Part shown: positions 10,220 through 22,045 of the stretch, in pieces | Layout of the letters: each line of letters begins with the position of its first letter | Numbering within the stretch: position 1 is the stretch's first letter | The notes under the pieces: generated by a model | The model's database searches: none | The model's input: only the letters and a program-made list of their open reading frames with translations | What the model was told of the DNA's origin: nothing | Translations under genes and position numbers: made by a program | Assembly (NCBI RefSeq): GCF_017591425.1 | Contig: NW_024467121.1 | Coordinates: 16,132,707 to 16,196,706 of the forward strand | DNA length: 64,000 nucleotides | Direction: 5' to 3' | DNA from: Ochotona curzoniae | Lineage: Eukaryota; Chordata; Mammalia; Lagomorpha; Ochotonidae

Positions 10220-13040
10220 GTTAGTTTACATATACTGACATTAAATGTCATTAATTTCTTTATTTGGAATCTACAGCATGGAGTAGAAAAAATGCCTTAT
10301 GAGTCAATAAGAGACTTTGGAATGCACTTGTCATTTACTTGCTAGGAATCCTTAGACAAATTTTCAACTTTCTGTGTTTTTCAGTGTGAACTGGAGGTGG
10401 GTATTTGGCCAGCGTGGCTCACTTTAACACAAAGGAAAATCAAAACAAAAAATGATGTATGGAATACAAAAGAACTTTGTGAAACTTAAAATGCTACAGA
10501 CCCAAAGAGGGAAAGGAATCATCATTCTAATCAGGACTGTCACCTGATGTCCACAATCCATCCAGTTTGCTTTCTGTTCTGGTCTCAATAACCTGAGCCC
10601 TTCTGTGCTCTTGACAATTTGCTGATTTTGCCTATGGCTGAAGAGGCACAGAGAAACACTGGATTTATAGACAGCTGTCCCTCAGAGCTAGCTGTAACGT
10701 AGAAAGTGAAAAATGCAAACTTGAAGAATTGAGATTCAGTGCCATTGAACTGAACACCTGCTTCTACCACACTCTGATTGTAAATGTGTTACCATCTCAT
10801 GTTATTCTATAATCTGAGCAAAGCCATCAGCCTGATGGCACACCACACAGCATTTTCACTTCTAAGAGAAAAGCCCATTATTTACCTTTATTCACTTTTA
10901 TCCACATTTTTCCATAAAATCTTTTTGCATGTAGGAAATGCCCAATTTTCAGGCTGTTTCATTGCATGATCTTTAAGCAATGGTCAATCCTATTTGTGCA
11001 ATATTTACAGTCATCTTTGAATTTCCTAAACTAAAGAATGCTGTTTAGCTAAGAAATATGTTCTACTTAACACAGATTTTGTACTTGCTTTTAAATCCCA
11101 GACTGGGATCCTTTTTTTTCTTCCCATTTTCCAGAAATAAAGAAGCACTCAGTTATAATAAACTTATGAATACAGTGTATCATTAAAAGCAAGCAGCATC
11201 TTTCAGATATAATGGGAATATGAGTCATCAGCTCTAAATCTGATCTGGTCCTAATTCAATTAGATCATTATATTCTTGTCTTTCACTGATTTTCTTGCCT
11301 GTAGAAAACCATGCAATGGATGTGTTAAATGGCCATTTTAAGTAGTATGTATATTCAAAGAGAGAAGGGAAAAAAACACCATTTAATGCTAAAAGGGGAA
11401 TAAATTGCTGATCTTTTTTTTTTTTTAACAAATGGCTGGGAGGGTTATAATGTATTAGACTTTTTTTTTTTTCCAGAGGTAATCTTAGATGTGGAGTGAA
11501 TGAAGTGAAGTCTGTTATCAATCCATAACATCTGCTGCAGTGTCAAGTGATGAAATGGGTGACTCCAGAGCCCAAGACAGCTGGGACGGCTTTCTTAATG
11601 CAGGAGGGTATTGTGCAAACAAACAGGCCCTGATACGGTCTATGGTTGTCACAATTATTCAGCCTGGTGATACATCTTCCCGTATTAGCTGCTTGAGCAG
11701 TCCTATTTCTTTTAAAAGTAAACTACTGTATAACAATCACCATTCTGGCCTGTAAGTCAGTGAGTACAAATAGAATAAATACCCTGGAAATAAAAAAAAA
11801 TAGATAAATATAAATTAAAATTTATCACCAGAGCAATAAACTGCAAAACAGATGCAAGATGAAGCGAAACAAGACAAAACACTTAGAGCAGACGCTGGGA
11901 TGGGAATCAGCACACACAAATCTGAAAACCACTTAAGACAGAACAAAACAGAACACTCAATGAGTAGCAATTTTCCTTATGCTTTAAAGTAGTAGAGGGT
12001 TAAATGAGTTTCAAACCAGAGATAAAAAACACAGGTTGTTACATCTGACTTTAATTTGTGCTTGTATTGAGGTTCACGATCAGTAGCCCATGAAAGATTG
12101 TCGAAAGAGATGTCTAAATAATAAAGAACAAGTGAAAATTCTGTAGATTTAAATGCAATAATACAGTTGGTTTTTTATTTACATAAATCTGTATCGAAAT
12201 TAGCCACTACAATTAATTACAAATAGAGGCTTGATTTCATGTAAACTGGCATTCTGGAGGGTGTATAAATGTTCTTATTCAAATTGGAAATTTCACAGCC
12301 CTCACACACCAAGCATCTAGACTTCCGGTTCCAACATGATACACAACCTATCCATGGAGTAGATAAATAAGAGCCTGCTGCAGGAATGATTGCACACTCA
12401 GGTTTTCGGTGCATTGAGCATGAAGAGCCATTGAAAGGGAGATGCCTGTGAGACCCTGAAGTTCAACGACTCTCACTCATTAATTGTGCAGATATGGAAA
12501 ATGATAGCAGATAGGTAAAGACCTTCCCAGAAGGCCACTGCATTTACTTGTATGCTTCGTTGATCACATTCTGGGGTGTTCTACTCTGTTACCTAAATAT
12601 CCATGATAGTGTTAGAAGTTAGCCACATCCAAAAATCAACACAAAGGGAAGTTAAATCCAAGTTACTGAGGATTGACTGAGATATGAGTTTTCTTATAAA
12701 TCAAGATAACAAGTCTGAATGGCCGTGCTGATATTTGCATTTGAAATTTCCTATGTGTATGCTAGTATGAATTTTGTAGTATATTTTTCATAGCATATTC
12801 ATTCTTGTGTAAGCCAAGTTTAAGTGTCACGGCAGTCTAAACTGTTAACTCTCAAACAAATGATTGTGTCTTCTTTATGGCTACATCTCTCTCAACACGT
12901 CACTGACAAACAGCAGGTTTTCATTAAGTACCAATTCAACGTGTATATCTTGTTGGCTTTTATTAGGTATGTTAAAATCAAGTTCAGCCATTTCAGAAAT
13001 CAGATGGAACTACCATGAGAATACTTTCTCTCTCTGAATG
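10220..13040. other. Unique DNA, no gene or young repeat seen
   Basis: This 2.8-kb stretch has A/T runs (11414-11426, 11461-11473) and short open frames without recognisable domains. No tRNA-type or SINE signature is present. Confidence 0.5.
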
Positions 13041-13045
13041 GGGCA

Positions 13046-13235
13046 TCATTGTTCATTCATTCATTCATTCATTCATTCATTCCTTTACAAATGCTCGCTG
13101 GCCACTTCTTGCCTGGTCTGCTCAGTAGCCCATATTACAAACAAAATGGTTAGCCAGTTTAGAAGACAGAAACAATGTCAGCATGTAGAAGACTTACTGT
13201 CTTTCTGAAAAGGGTGACACACAAGCAATAATGAA
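13046..13235 (-). mobile_element. Probable L2/MIR-class relic seeded with an ATTC repeat
   Basis: A 'ttcattcattcattc..' start followed by TTTACAAATGCTCGCTGGCC and a later AGAAGACAGAAAC resembles the reverse complement of ancient L2-type 3' ends. Similarity is weak. Confidence 0.4.
13052..13082 (+). repeat. (ATTC)n microsatellite
   Basis: About seven uninterrupted four-base units are visible directly. Confidence 0.95.
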
Positions 13236-13240
13236 AACTA

Positions 13241-13372
13241 CAAAGGCATTTCACAAAGTTCATGAAAAAACTGGAATTAGATCCTATGTTTATTTTGTAC
13301 AAAAGACTTTGAATACATGCATATGTGTTTCATAACATGTATTTTTCCATGAACTTTTTTGAAGAACCTTTC
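13241..13372. mobile_element. 132-bp MITE-like DNA element with terminal inverted repeats, TA flanks
   Basis: The left end contains CACAAAGTTCATGAAAAA. The reverse complement of the right end contains CAAAAAAGTTCATGGAAAAA. Roughly 30 bp at each end pair with few mismatches. TA lies immediately outside both ends (13239-13240 and 13373-13374), the hallmark target of Tc1/mariner elements. There is no coding capacity, so it would be a non-autonomous derivative. The family name is not assigned. Confidence 0.75.
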
Positions 13373-13673
13373 TATTGCAAAGGAAAGATTGGGAGACCAT
13401 TTTTCCTAATTATTTTATGGCCCAGAAGGGGAGTAGGTATTATATATACAAAAAGACAACGTCACAAAGATAACACTGAAGATTTCAACATCACCAAAAT
13501 GAATACGGTGATTTTAAAGAACATACAGAATTCATCTTCAGCAAGGAATATGCATCCATTGATCAGTATTTCATGTTCATTTGCTATAATGGTCCTTTTT
13601 TTCTGATACTACCTCAATGCCACCTATATTCCTTATTTCCCTTATCTTGTTTTCAATTCTTTCTATATCATTT

Positions 13674-14240
13674 TAGTTTAAGATTTATTTGAAAAACTGT
13701 GTATCAAAGACAGAGGAAAAAAACAGGGAGGGAAAGCGATGCACTAGGTCACTCTCCAAAGGAGCAAAATAATTGAGACCGGGGTCCAGCACTGTGTCAT
13801 AGCTGATGTCACCTGTGGATCCAGCACCCCACATGGGTGCCGATTCAAGATGTGGCAGCTGTACTTCCCATCCAGCTAAAGTGCCTAGAAAAGCAGAAGA
13901 CGGTCCAACTACTCGGGTCTCTGCGCTCATGTGGGAAACCCAGAAGCTCCTGGCTTCAGAATGGCCCATATTTCTGGACATTTTAGCCATTTGGGAGAGA
14001 ACCAGCTGATGGAATTTCTTTCTGTGTAACTCTGACTTTCAAATAAATAAATAAATCATTAACAACAACAACAATAACAAATTAAGATTGGGTGAGGACA
14101 AAGCCAGGAGCCAGAAACTTTCCGCTGCTGCCTGAAATCTAGGTTGAACATGGAGGCGGGATTCAGCCCTAGGCACTTCAACGCTCATTCCAAGGAGCTG
14201 CCTAATCAAATGAGCCACAGTGTCCACCCCAGCATTTTTC
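13674..14240 (-). mobile_element. Older C-type SINE (reverse), split by a nested SINE
   Basis: The left part (13674-13771) has the tail complement AAGATTTATTTGAAAAACTG and the GA-rich block. After the nested insert, the reverse reading resumes at about 14085 with AAGCCAGGAGCCAGAAACTT and runs to the head complement GAGCCACAGTGTCCACCCC. The two parts form one element interrupted by the next feature. Confidence 0.75.
13772..14084 (+). mobile_element. C-type SINE nested inside a reverse C-type SINE
   Basis: Head GGGGTCCAGCACTGTGTCAT, then CCCCACATGGGTGCCGATTC, CATGTGGGAAACCCAGAAGC and the 3' end CTCTGACTTTCAAATAAATA with an (AAC)n-like A-rich tail at 14058-14080. Confidence 0.8.
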
Positions 14241-14244
14241 TGTT

Positions 14245-14990
14245 TTATAACAGGTTTTAAACTTATCAGTTCATTGTCTTGCCTGTTCATCAATTGTGTT
14301 TTAATACTGGAATAAAAGCAGCTCAAAGAAAATGTTCTTGTGAATTCTGCGCCCCTAGGACAGCCTTGACATAAAGCAGATTCTGTAATTATTAGGTGAA
14401 ACTTATGTGATGTGACTTGTTCTGCTCCTTAGTTCAGTGACGGAGTGCTGTCATCCGTCTGGCCAGTTTGCACTGCTGCAGGCTACAGAGACCAGCTATT
14501 AGGAACAGGATTTCCCAAAGATTCTGGAGTAGAAATGACACAAATCAGAACTCATATTTTGCTAGCAAGAATATAATGACATACTCCTACGTAGCTGCAA
14601 GTGAGGATAGAAAAATCAGAAGGGATTAAGAATCATGCCTCTACCTAGAAAGGGGGAGTGTGTTTTAGAGGTCAGCTCAATCACTCTTTACAAACTGATC
14701 ACGGAGTAGAGGTCTTCTCTTCTGTGGATTGATACCCAAGATGTAAAAAATTTTGGAAAAAAATCAAATAAGTATTGTATTCCCATTTCCACTGGTGTAA
14801 TAAAATTAAGAGTATTATCTGTAAGATCTCATTTCTTTCTGTTTCTGCAGGTATTTAAAAATACATTTTAGTATAATTTGCAGAAATTATTAAAAAGCCT
14901 TTGCTATTTTCATAATTTACAAAATCATTAATCAAACTGGTACTTTTTATACATCCTTAATAACTAAGAATCTTTCCACTGTATTGGAAT
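14245..14990. other. Unique DNA
   Basis: No recognisable repeat or gene. Open frames are short. Confidence 0.5.
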
Positions 14991-14999
14991 GGGAAGGGA

Positions 15000-15165
15000 A
15001 TTAATATTTGTTGAATTACACATGTGTGCCAGACTATTCTATGCTTATTCATATTCCAAATACTATTGGAACATCATGGAGTACTTTTGAGTATTTTATA
15101 ACAATCCCAGCATCACTTGGTTCAAAGGCTAGAGGGCCAGGATTTGAATCTATGTTGGTAAAAAT
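15000..15165 (-). mobile_element. MIR fragment, reverse orientation
   Basis: TTTGTTGAATTACACATGTGTGCCAGACTATTCTATGC resembles the complement of the MIR 3' end. The right end, AGGGCCAGGATTTGAATCTA, matches the complement of its B-box region. The middle is diverged. Confidence 0.6.
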
Positions 15166-16148
15166 CCAAAACCTAAAGAAACAGTTTTAAATACCCTCAC
15201 AGTTCATTCATATTTTTATTAGACACTCATCCATAAATATTAAAGGGCTGAAAGAGGCTTGGGCTAACATTACAGGTGTCATTGATACAAAAGGAGCAGG
15301 GGTATTCCCTAACTGAGAATCTTGTGCCCTCCTCAAAGTCATCATGTGAGCTGGCAAGTGAGTGCAGGCAAAGAGTTAACCATCCAGCTCCAGAGCTGAA
15401 TGGAAATTCAGTCACGGAATAGCAGACACAATAGGGAGTTGTAAATACAACATCAGTTTCGCAAATAGCAACAAGACCTTTAAACAATGCCTATTTTTAA
15501 GAACCACAGCAATAACAGGAATAACTGCATCATCTGCTGAAACTACGTATTTGATTCAGTGTGTGAGGTCTAAGTAAGGGTGGCTGTGCATGAGAGGATG
15601 CTGAGTCCATCAGAAAATCTTCATTTGTGAAGTCATTTATGAGCATAAAATGTTGCAGTGACAGAACCCTGAAAATTAATATTTTTCTTATGTAGTGACT
15701 TAAGAGAAACTAATAGCTAAAAGAGGTTTTTAACTGGCCTTCTGCACATGTAGTAGAGCATGATTTGAAAGCAAGACTCTCAGTTGTTGTTGCTGTTGTC
15801 ATTACATTTCGGTGGAAAATCCAGCCAAATTGACTTGGCTGCTTTAAAACAACTACGTTTTTCACTCTCCTGAGTACCAAATCATGAGTTCACTATCCCA
15901 CTGCTTTGAAGACGTGATGATGGCAAGACTCTAAACAGATTTATGCATTTCAACAAAATCTTGTTGAGAATGTCTTCCAGGAAAATCTCGGTGATAAGTA
16001 ACCGTGAAACTGATCAATGAAATATTATCTGTATGATAGTCTTCCAATGAGCTTAGTAAGGATTTGTTATAAAACCATTCATGTAAAAAACAGGGTAAAA
16101 AGTTTTTTTTTCATTACAACAAAGATGAGGTATGAATCAAAAATTATT
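15166..16148. other. Unique DNA
   Basis: No gene or repeat is recognised. Short open frames on both strands lack domains. Confidence 0.5.
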
Positions 16149-16149
16149 T

Positions 16150-16385
16150 TCAAATGTTTACATATTTATGTGAAAGGCAGACACATACACACGGGTGGGA
16201 GGGAGAAAGAACAGATGGAGAGGAAGAAATGTGGAGAGAGAGAGCTTGACCCTTTCATCCAGTGCCTTCAATGGCATTTCGCTAGGGCCAACGTCACGAG
16301 GTTGTCCAGTTACTTAGCCATTGCTGCTGCTTCTCAAGGTCTGCATCAGCAGAAAACTGACTGACAGGCCAGATTTGGGGGGTGA
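16150..16385 (-). mobile_element. Old C-type SINE, diverged
   Basis: The tail complement (TTATGTGAAAGGCAGAC) and a GA-rich block (GTGGAGAGAGAGAGC) are followed by weakly matching body sequence (AGCCATTGCTGCTGCTTC). Borders are approximate. Confidence 0.55.
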
Positions 16386-16389
16386 ATAG

Positions 16390-17598
16390 TCTTAACAAGC
16401 ATGTTTACTCTGCAAAATATCTGCCTCAAGTTGTTTCTCTTGAAAATATCAAGATACTTGTGTTACGTTCCACTGAGCACACTTTCTTGGAAATAGGATT
16501 ATTTCTGGCTATATAATGATTATTGATAACTCAATGTATTTGATAGCTGAAATATCAGTGATATATTCTAGCAAGTGATTTTGTCACTGATTTTCTCCTT
16601 GAACATGACCTAAAATGCTATTCTTTCATTCAAAGTAATACAGTTTTGGAACTTCTCGATTTCATTTCTCTCTTGGAAATAATGAACCCAAACTGAACTG
16701 ATCTCACTGTGTGGTCAGTTTTGCATTATTACATTAGAAGGCTTTAAAACATCAGCTGCTTTGGTTATTCTTCCAACCAATCATCACCGGCAACTTGGTC
16801 AACATCAATGACTGACTACTCAGGGTATTCTGTATTTGCTGGAATTTGACATACTCTTGGTTAACCATCTGCTTCAAACACTGAGGTCAGAAATCTCTAC
16901 ACAGATAGACATATTCTCCAATCTATTTTCTCTTGTTCCCCATTCAGATTTTGGCCATAAAGGAAAATAGTGTCCAGTTCATTTCTATTTGTTCTGAATC
17001 CCGTTGGGTCTTGAAATGGATGATGCCTATTTAAAAAATTATTTTGAGGTTGACAACAAATTAAACTTCTTCCTATTTTTTCTCAGTCAGTCCACTTTCC
17101 CTTGTATTTCATTACTCTACATAATTATTACATCATTTAGGTCCCAACACAATGCCCAGAGTGCAAAACCGTGATAGGAAACTACTGATAAAGTCACAGT
17201 ATCCACAGATGTCAGCTTGTATTCACGGCTGGCATCTTTAAGCAGTTGGGTACTGCAGTGACTTTGCAGGCTCTTTCACTCAATTACAGCACACAGATCT
17301 GGGGACTGAGCTGAGCTGATGGATGTCAGCATCCTTTCAGGACACTAAACAGATGACTCCACACATTCTTGGGTGACTGGAGTGATGCTAATAAGACTAT
17401 CTATTAGCTGTTTTCTAAACAGCAATGGAAAAGCCAGGGAGCCACATGTCGTTTCTTTGATTAAAAAATCTGAGCTTTCCTCCCAACAAAAACTTGGTTC
17501 TTTACCAGTCTGACATGGCGTCACTCTACTGTCCATTAAGACAATAAAAATAACTCATTCAATAAAATGAAATAATTTTCTGAATATAATAACACTAA
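16390..17598. other. Unique DNA
   Basis: No repeat or coding exon is recognised. Confidence 0.5.
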
Positions 17599-17600
17599 AT

Positions 17601-17858
17601 AGGGCCTGGTATGGTAGCGTAGTGGTTAAAGTCCTAGTCTTGTACGCGCTGGGATCCCATATGGGCACCGGTTCTAATCCCGGTTCTAATTCCTGGAGAC
17701 CCGGAAGAGCTCCTGGCTTCGGATCAGCGCAGCACAGGTCGTTGCGGTCACTTGGGGAGTGAACCACCAGACGGAAGATCTTCCTCTCTGTCTCTCCTCT
17801 TCTCTGTATATCCACATTTCCAATAAAAATAAATATATTTTTTAAAAACTATATAAAA
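17601..17858 (+). mobile_element. Young C-type SINE with intact Pol III boxes and an internal deletion
   Basis: The head has a consensus-quality A box (TAGCGTAGTGGT, 17615-17626) and B box (GGTTCTAATCC, 17670-17680). After the B box the sequence jumps to CTGGAGACCCGGAAGAGCTC. The section normally holding TGCTCCACTTCCCATCC through the GGGACCCTGCAC core, some 85 bp, is missing. The rest of the body and the AATAAAAATAAA tail are well preserved. Confidence 0.93.
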
Positions 17859-17859
17859 T

Positions 17860-18598
17860 ATGGGTATATCAGAGGAAGCCATTTGTCCCAGTATTTCCCA
17901 GATGAAAGGACATGCTTTGTGGAATAAGAACATGTTTTGATAGCAGAGTGCTTAGCTCCAGTCCTAGACCTGCTGCTTCCTGACTCAGCACACGAAGGGT
18001 CAACTCCCTGTGTTCAGGAGTGAATGAAAACCTGCCTGCTCCATTTGTGTCAGTCACAAGACAACTGTAAGGAGCAAGGTAGCCATTCTGGGCACAGGAG
18101 GAGCAGCACACGCTCTGGAGCCCATACCTGACCTCGGAGTGACCAAGTACTGCTGTGAGGGCCGACTGGCCATTGGTTCCTGAGGCTTTGGTTAGCACAA
18201 TAGCAAATGGAATATGTGTGAATATATGAGAAGCACTTAGAGCAGGGATTAGCACAGTCAGATGTATTGAAATTGGTTGTCCATAGAAAGTGATTATGGT
18301 TTAAAAATGGAAAAATTAAAATGATCCTGGGGAATATCTAAGGATATTTGAAGCCTTCTCTTCCTTCTCTCCCTAAGGGAAATTAAGTATACTTGTAAGT
18401 TTTGATAGAATGCAGCTGAAATGAATAAACAGTGCAAATTAAAGTGTCCTTTATTGAGGTGCTCTGGGTCCTGGGAAGCAATAGTAAAGTAATTTGGGAA
18501 GCAGAAAACAGATTGGAACCAAAACGGCAATTAAAAAGCACAGGGAGACACTTGGAAAGAATATGTCACCTAAAAACTCTGTTTTTAAAAGTATGCTT
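17860..18598. other. Mostly unique DNA with a possible MIR fragment near 18190-18275
   Basis: AATATATGAGAAGCACTTAG followed by AGCAGGGATTAGCACAGTC resembles the plus-strand MIR 3' end ('agcgcttagaacagtgcctggcacag'). The remainder, including a 128-codon open frame on the minus strand at 17869-18255, has no recognisable identity. Confidence 0.4.
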
Positions 18599-18600
18599 GA

Positions 18601-18926
18601 TGGGCCTGCCACAATAGCCTTGTAGCTAACACCTCTCCTTATATGTACCATAATCCCATATGGGTGATGACTCATGTCCCAGATGCTCCACTTCCTATGC
18701 AGCTCCCTGCTTGTGCCCTTGGAAAGCAGACAAGGACAGCCTAAAGCTGGGGACTACGCACCCACATGGGAGACCCTGAAGAGGCTCCACGTTCCTGGAT
18801 TCGGATCTGCTCAGCTCCAACCATTGCAGCCATTTAGGGAGTGAATCAGCAGAGAGATCTTCCTCTTTGTCTCTCCTCTTCTCTGTATATCTGACTTTCC
18901 AATAAAAATAAATTAAAAAAAAAAAA
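18601..18926 (+). mobile_element. C-type SINE, first of a tandem pair
   Basis: A complete copy from GGGCCTGCCACAATAGCC to CTGACTTTCCAATAAAAATA and an A-run. It is flanked by AGTATGCTTGAT on the left and AGTAGGCATGAT between the two SINEs, an imperfect 12-bp duplication. Confidence 0.93.
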
Positions 18927-18938
18927 GTAGGCATGATG

Positions 18939-19170
18939 GGCCTGGCACAATAGCCTAGTGGCTAAAACCTCTCCTTGTATGTGCCATAATCCCAAATAGG
19001 TAATGATCCGTGTCCCAGTTGCTCCACTTCCCATCCAGCTCCCTGCTTGTGGCCTGGGAAAGCAGTCGAGGACGGCCCAAAGGGACCCTGCACCTGTGTG
19101 GGAGACCTATAGGCATCTCCTGGATCCTGGCTTCGGATTGACTCAGCTCCAGTTGTTACGGCCACTTACA
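18939..19170 (+). mobile_element. C-type SINE, second of a tandem pair, 3' truncated
   Basis: Head GGGCCTGGCACAATAGCCTA, body CTCCACTTCCCATCCAGCTC, GGCCTGGGAAAGCAGTCGAG. It ends at ACGGCCACTT without a tail. Confidence 0.92.
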
Positions 19171-19454
19171 TTTTAGTTTTTCCTTTCTCATAGGCAGTGG
19201 GACTATGAAAAGACTGAGGCAGTTTTTAGAGACTCAAAGAATGTTAGTATATTAAATATGAATTATTCTCTTATTTCACATTTTATCCTACCTTGCTTAT
19301 GTAGAAATAATTTCGATTTTAAAAAATAAAGGTGAATTCAAGCCTCTAGGAAAATAACCTTCCAGACTGTATGCAAATAAATGTTTCAAAGTAAATGCCA
19401 TTCCTCTAATTATTGCGTAATAAACAAGTAGCAGGTGTAAAAACTAAGATTTAT

Positions 19455-19817
19455 AACACATTCCAACAGAGGTCCAATGCAGTAGCTTAGCAGCTTATGT
19501 TCTTGCCTTGCAAGCGCCATAATGCCACATGGGTGCTGCTTTGTATCCAGGCTGCTCCATTTCCCTACTTGTGGCCTTCCAGCTCCCTGTTTATGGCCTG
19601 AGAAAGTTGCAGAGGATGGCTCAAAACCTTGGGACCCCATACCTCTGTGGGAGACCCAGAAGAAACTCCTTGCTTCAGTTCAGCTCAGCTCCGGCCACTG
19701 CGGCCACTTGGGCAGAGAACCAGCAGATGGAAGATCTTTCTCTTTGTTCTTCCTTCACTCTGTAAATCTGACTTTCCAATAATAATAAACAGATCTAAAA
19801 ATAACATATTCCAACAA
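19455..19817 (+). mobile_element. C-type SINE with target-site duplication
   Basis: The element runs from GAGGTCCAATGCAGTAGC to CTGACTTTCCAATAATAATA. AACACATTCCAACA at the left and AACATATTCCAACA at the right form a 14-bp duplication with one mismatch. An extra GTGGCCTTCCAGCTCCCTG segment marks a small internal duplication. Confidence 0.93.
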
Positions 19818-19954
19818 GATTGCATTACTGAAAATAAGTTTAGGACTTTTTTTTTTCCTGGATTGCACACAAAATTACTTTTTTGAAATACCCAAGTAAA
19901 TGACTGAAATTATCTGATGACTAAGAAGTTAATATGTTGAAATGTGTCTGTGAT

Positions 19955-20310
19955 TACACTTGTGTTACAGTATTATTCACAAAAACAAAATTATAGAATC
20001 AACTTAAATGCTTGTGGGCTTTTAGAAAGAAGAAAATACTGTGTGACAATAGGGGTGAGATAAATGGACATCGAATGAAACAAACAAGACACAGAAAGAC
20101 AAATATTCCAAGATCTCACTTTGTCAGCTCTTCAAAAGCTGAGTGTGTAGCAGCCTAGAGTGCAGTGGTGGCTGTCGGGCTGAAAGGAGCGAGGAGGAAT
20201 GCACTGAGTGTGATACTTGAGTTATAGAGGCTATTGTTCATGTTGAACACTGTGGTGGGTAATCGCATCATATATACTTGAAAATTGTCAAGAAAGTTGA
20301 TTCAGGTTCT
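19955..20310 (+). mobile_element. Ancient L1 3' end
   Basis: The series AGTATTATTCACAAAAACAAA, ATAGAATCAACTTAAATGC, AGACACAGAAAGACAAATAT and ATACTTGAAAATTGTCAAGA follows the order of old mammalian L1 3' ends. It is heavily mutated and non-coding. Confidence 0.7.
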
Positions 20311-20627
20311 CAGCACATAAAGCCTGTGTGAGGTAAGGCATGTTAAATACTGAGGTTTAGAAAACCCACAATGTCCAATATATGAAAACATCACCCTGTT
20401 CGCATAATTAAATTAGTCAAATGAAACCATTGATATTAATATAATAGCTTTACTTATTATTTTTTGCATTCATTATTTGGATTTTTCCCCTGATAACTTT
20501 TAATTGAAATTAAAGTTGTCAAACTACTGCTTCTAACTCCTTTATGAAATATGCCTTCCATCTGCTAAGTACTTATTTATTTTTAGTCCAGTACTTGAAA
20601 AATTCTTTTTTTTTTTTTTGCTTTGTT

Positions 20628-20935
20628 TTGTTTTTAGGATTGACTTGTGTATTTGAAAGATGGAATAACAGAGAGAGAGAGAGAGAGAGAATCTTCTACC
20701 TGCTGATTGACTTCCCAAATGCCCACAGCAGCCATGTGCGGGCCAGGCTGAGCCCAGGAGCCCTGTGTGGACCACCCAGACAGCTGACAGGAGTCCAGGT
20801 CTTTGACTTCCTTTCCAGGAGCTCTAACAGGGTGCAGGACTTGAACAGGAACAGCCAGAAACTCAAACAGCGTTCTGATACCAGTTGCTGGCAGAGCAAC
20901 TTCACCTGCTGCCACAACACTCCGGCCCACGAACA
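20628..20935 (-). mobile_element. Older C-type SINE, reverse orientation
   Basis: Tail complement at the left, (GA)n block at 20668-20691, then CTACCTGCTGATTGACTTCC and CAAATGCCCACAGCAGCC, with the head complement near 20900. The 138-codon open frame crossing it is an accident of SINE sequence. Confidence 0.75.
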
Positions 20936-21084
20936 ACTCTTCCCTTTCAGATCTGTGTAGCAATTGCTTTCAGTGTTGTGAGCCATTATCAAAACATACT
21001 GTCTTATTGTGACTACTCAACTCCACTGTTACAGAGTGAAAAACGGAAAAAGTAAAGGCAAGAGCATGGCTGAGTTTCAACTAA

Positions 21085-21300
21085 ATTGAATTTGCCACAA
21101 GAGAGGGAGAAATGGAGAGGTCTTCCACCCTTTGATATATGTCTCAAATGACTGAAATAGACAGAACTGGGCTAGGATGAAGACAAGAGCCAAGCGTTTC
21201 ATCCGAGTCTGGACGCAGGGGCCCAAGCACTTGAGCTGTCTTCTGCTTGTTTGCTTGTCTCCCTACCCCCAGCCCCAGGCACAACAGAATAAAACGAGAT
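21085..21300 (-). mobile_element. Older C-type SINE, reverse orientation, partial
   Basis: GAGAGGGAGAAATGGAGAGGTC, AACTGGGCTAGGATGAAGAC and GGGGCCCAAGCACTTGAGC are reverse SINE landmarks in order. The head is missing. Confidence 0.7.
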
Positions 21301-21924
21301 CAAAGTTGAGCACTGAGCTGACACCTATTTGGGACGTCAGTGGCTTACTACATCACACCGCACTGCTGGCTAGGAATTTTGCTTATATCGATGACAGTGA
21401 TTTTTCTATCCCTCAAAATGAGAATTCAATGACACAACATACCACCTAACACAAGGTAGGCATTCACTGAGTGTCTTCCTTTTCTTGCTATAGCTACTGC
21501 ATGGTTAAAATCACCTGAACTTTGATCTGGAACATTTTAAGTTTTGGACTCTGTTGGCTATGTCATTCTTTGTAAAAATGGAGGCAAATTTCATCACCTA
21601 TGGGACTCTTAAAAAGCTTAACATTTTAAAATTCCAATGTGTTAATTATTGTTTGAATTGACTTATTTATTTTAAAAATAAATTTTGAATAAAAGTTAGG
21701 TGTTTCAAAATCCGCTTAGGATTTCCATTCCCAAGAGCTAGCTAACGAATCGATGTTTCCAGAAGCACGTCTTTCGTCCCTACTCCTCCTCCTCAGTAAG
21801 AGCAGATCTGGGGAGTTCCCAGTTGTTCTTTTGCAGGAAATTCAGCGTCAGGAGAACGGGAGTTGGATGTCCCTTTCTCTGTTCCAGAGAACTTTAAACC
21901 CCAACCCAACTGTCAAGACGAGTC

Positions 21925-22045
21925 CTTCGTTCTCATTTTACACTTGAAGAACTGAGACCCTCAGAGATTAAATGACACGGCCAGAGTCCTTCAACAGTGC
22001 ACACAGGTTCAGACCAGGACACCACACTCAAGATCCTTAGTGCTG
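21925..22045 (-). mobile_element. MIR fragment, reverse orientation
   Basis: CATTTTACACTTGAAGAACTGAGACCCTCAGAGATTAAATGAC is a clear relative of the MIR core complement ('cattttacagatgaggaaactgaggctcagag'). Confidence 0.75.

Noticed and set aside
17601..17690. tRNA-like segment with A and B boxes
   Set aside because: It is the tRNA-derived head of a SINE. It lacks a cloverleaf and a proper 3' end, so it is not a tRNA gene.
17869..18255. 128-codon open frame on the minus strand
   Set aside because: Overlaps possible MIR sequence and shows no recognisable protein family.
20544..20960. 138-codon open frame on the plus strand
   Set aside because: Crosses a reverse C-type SINE, including its (GA)n block. 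A shadow of the repeat.
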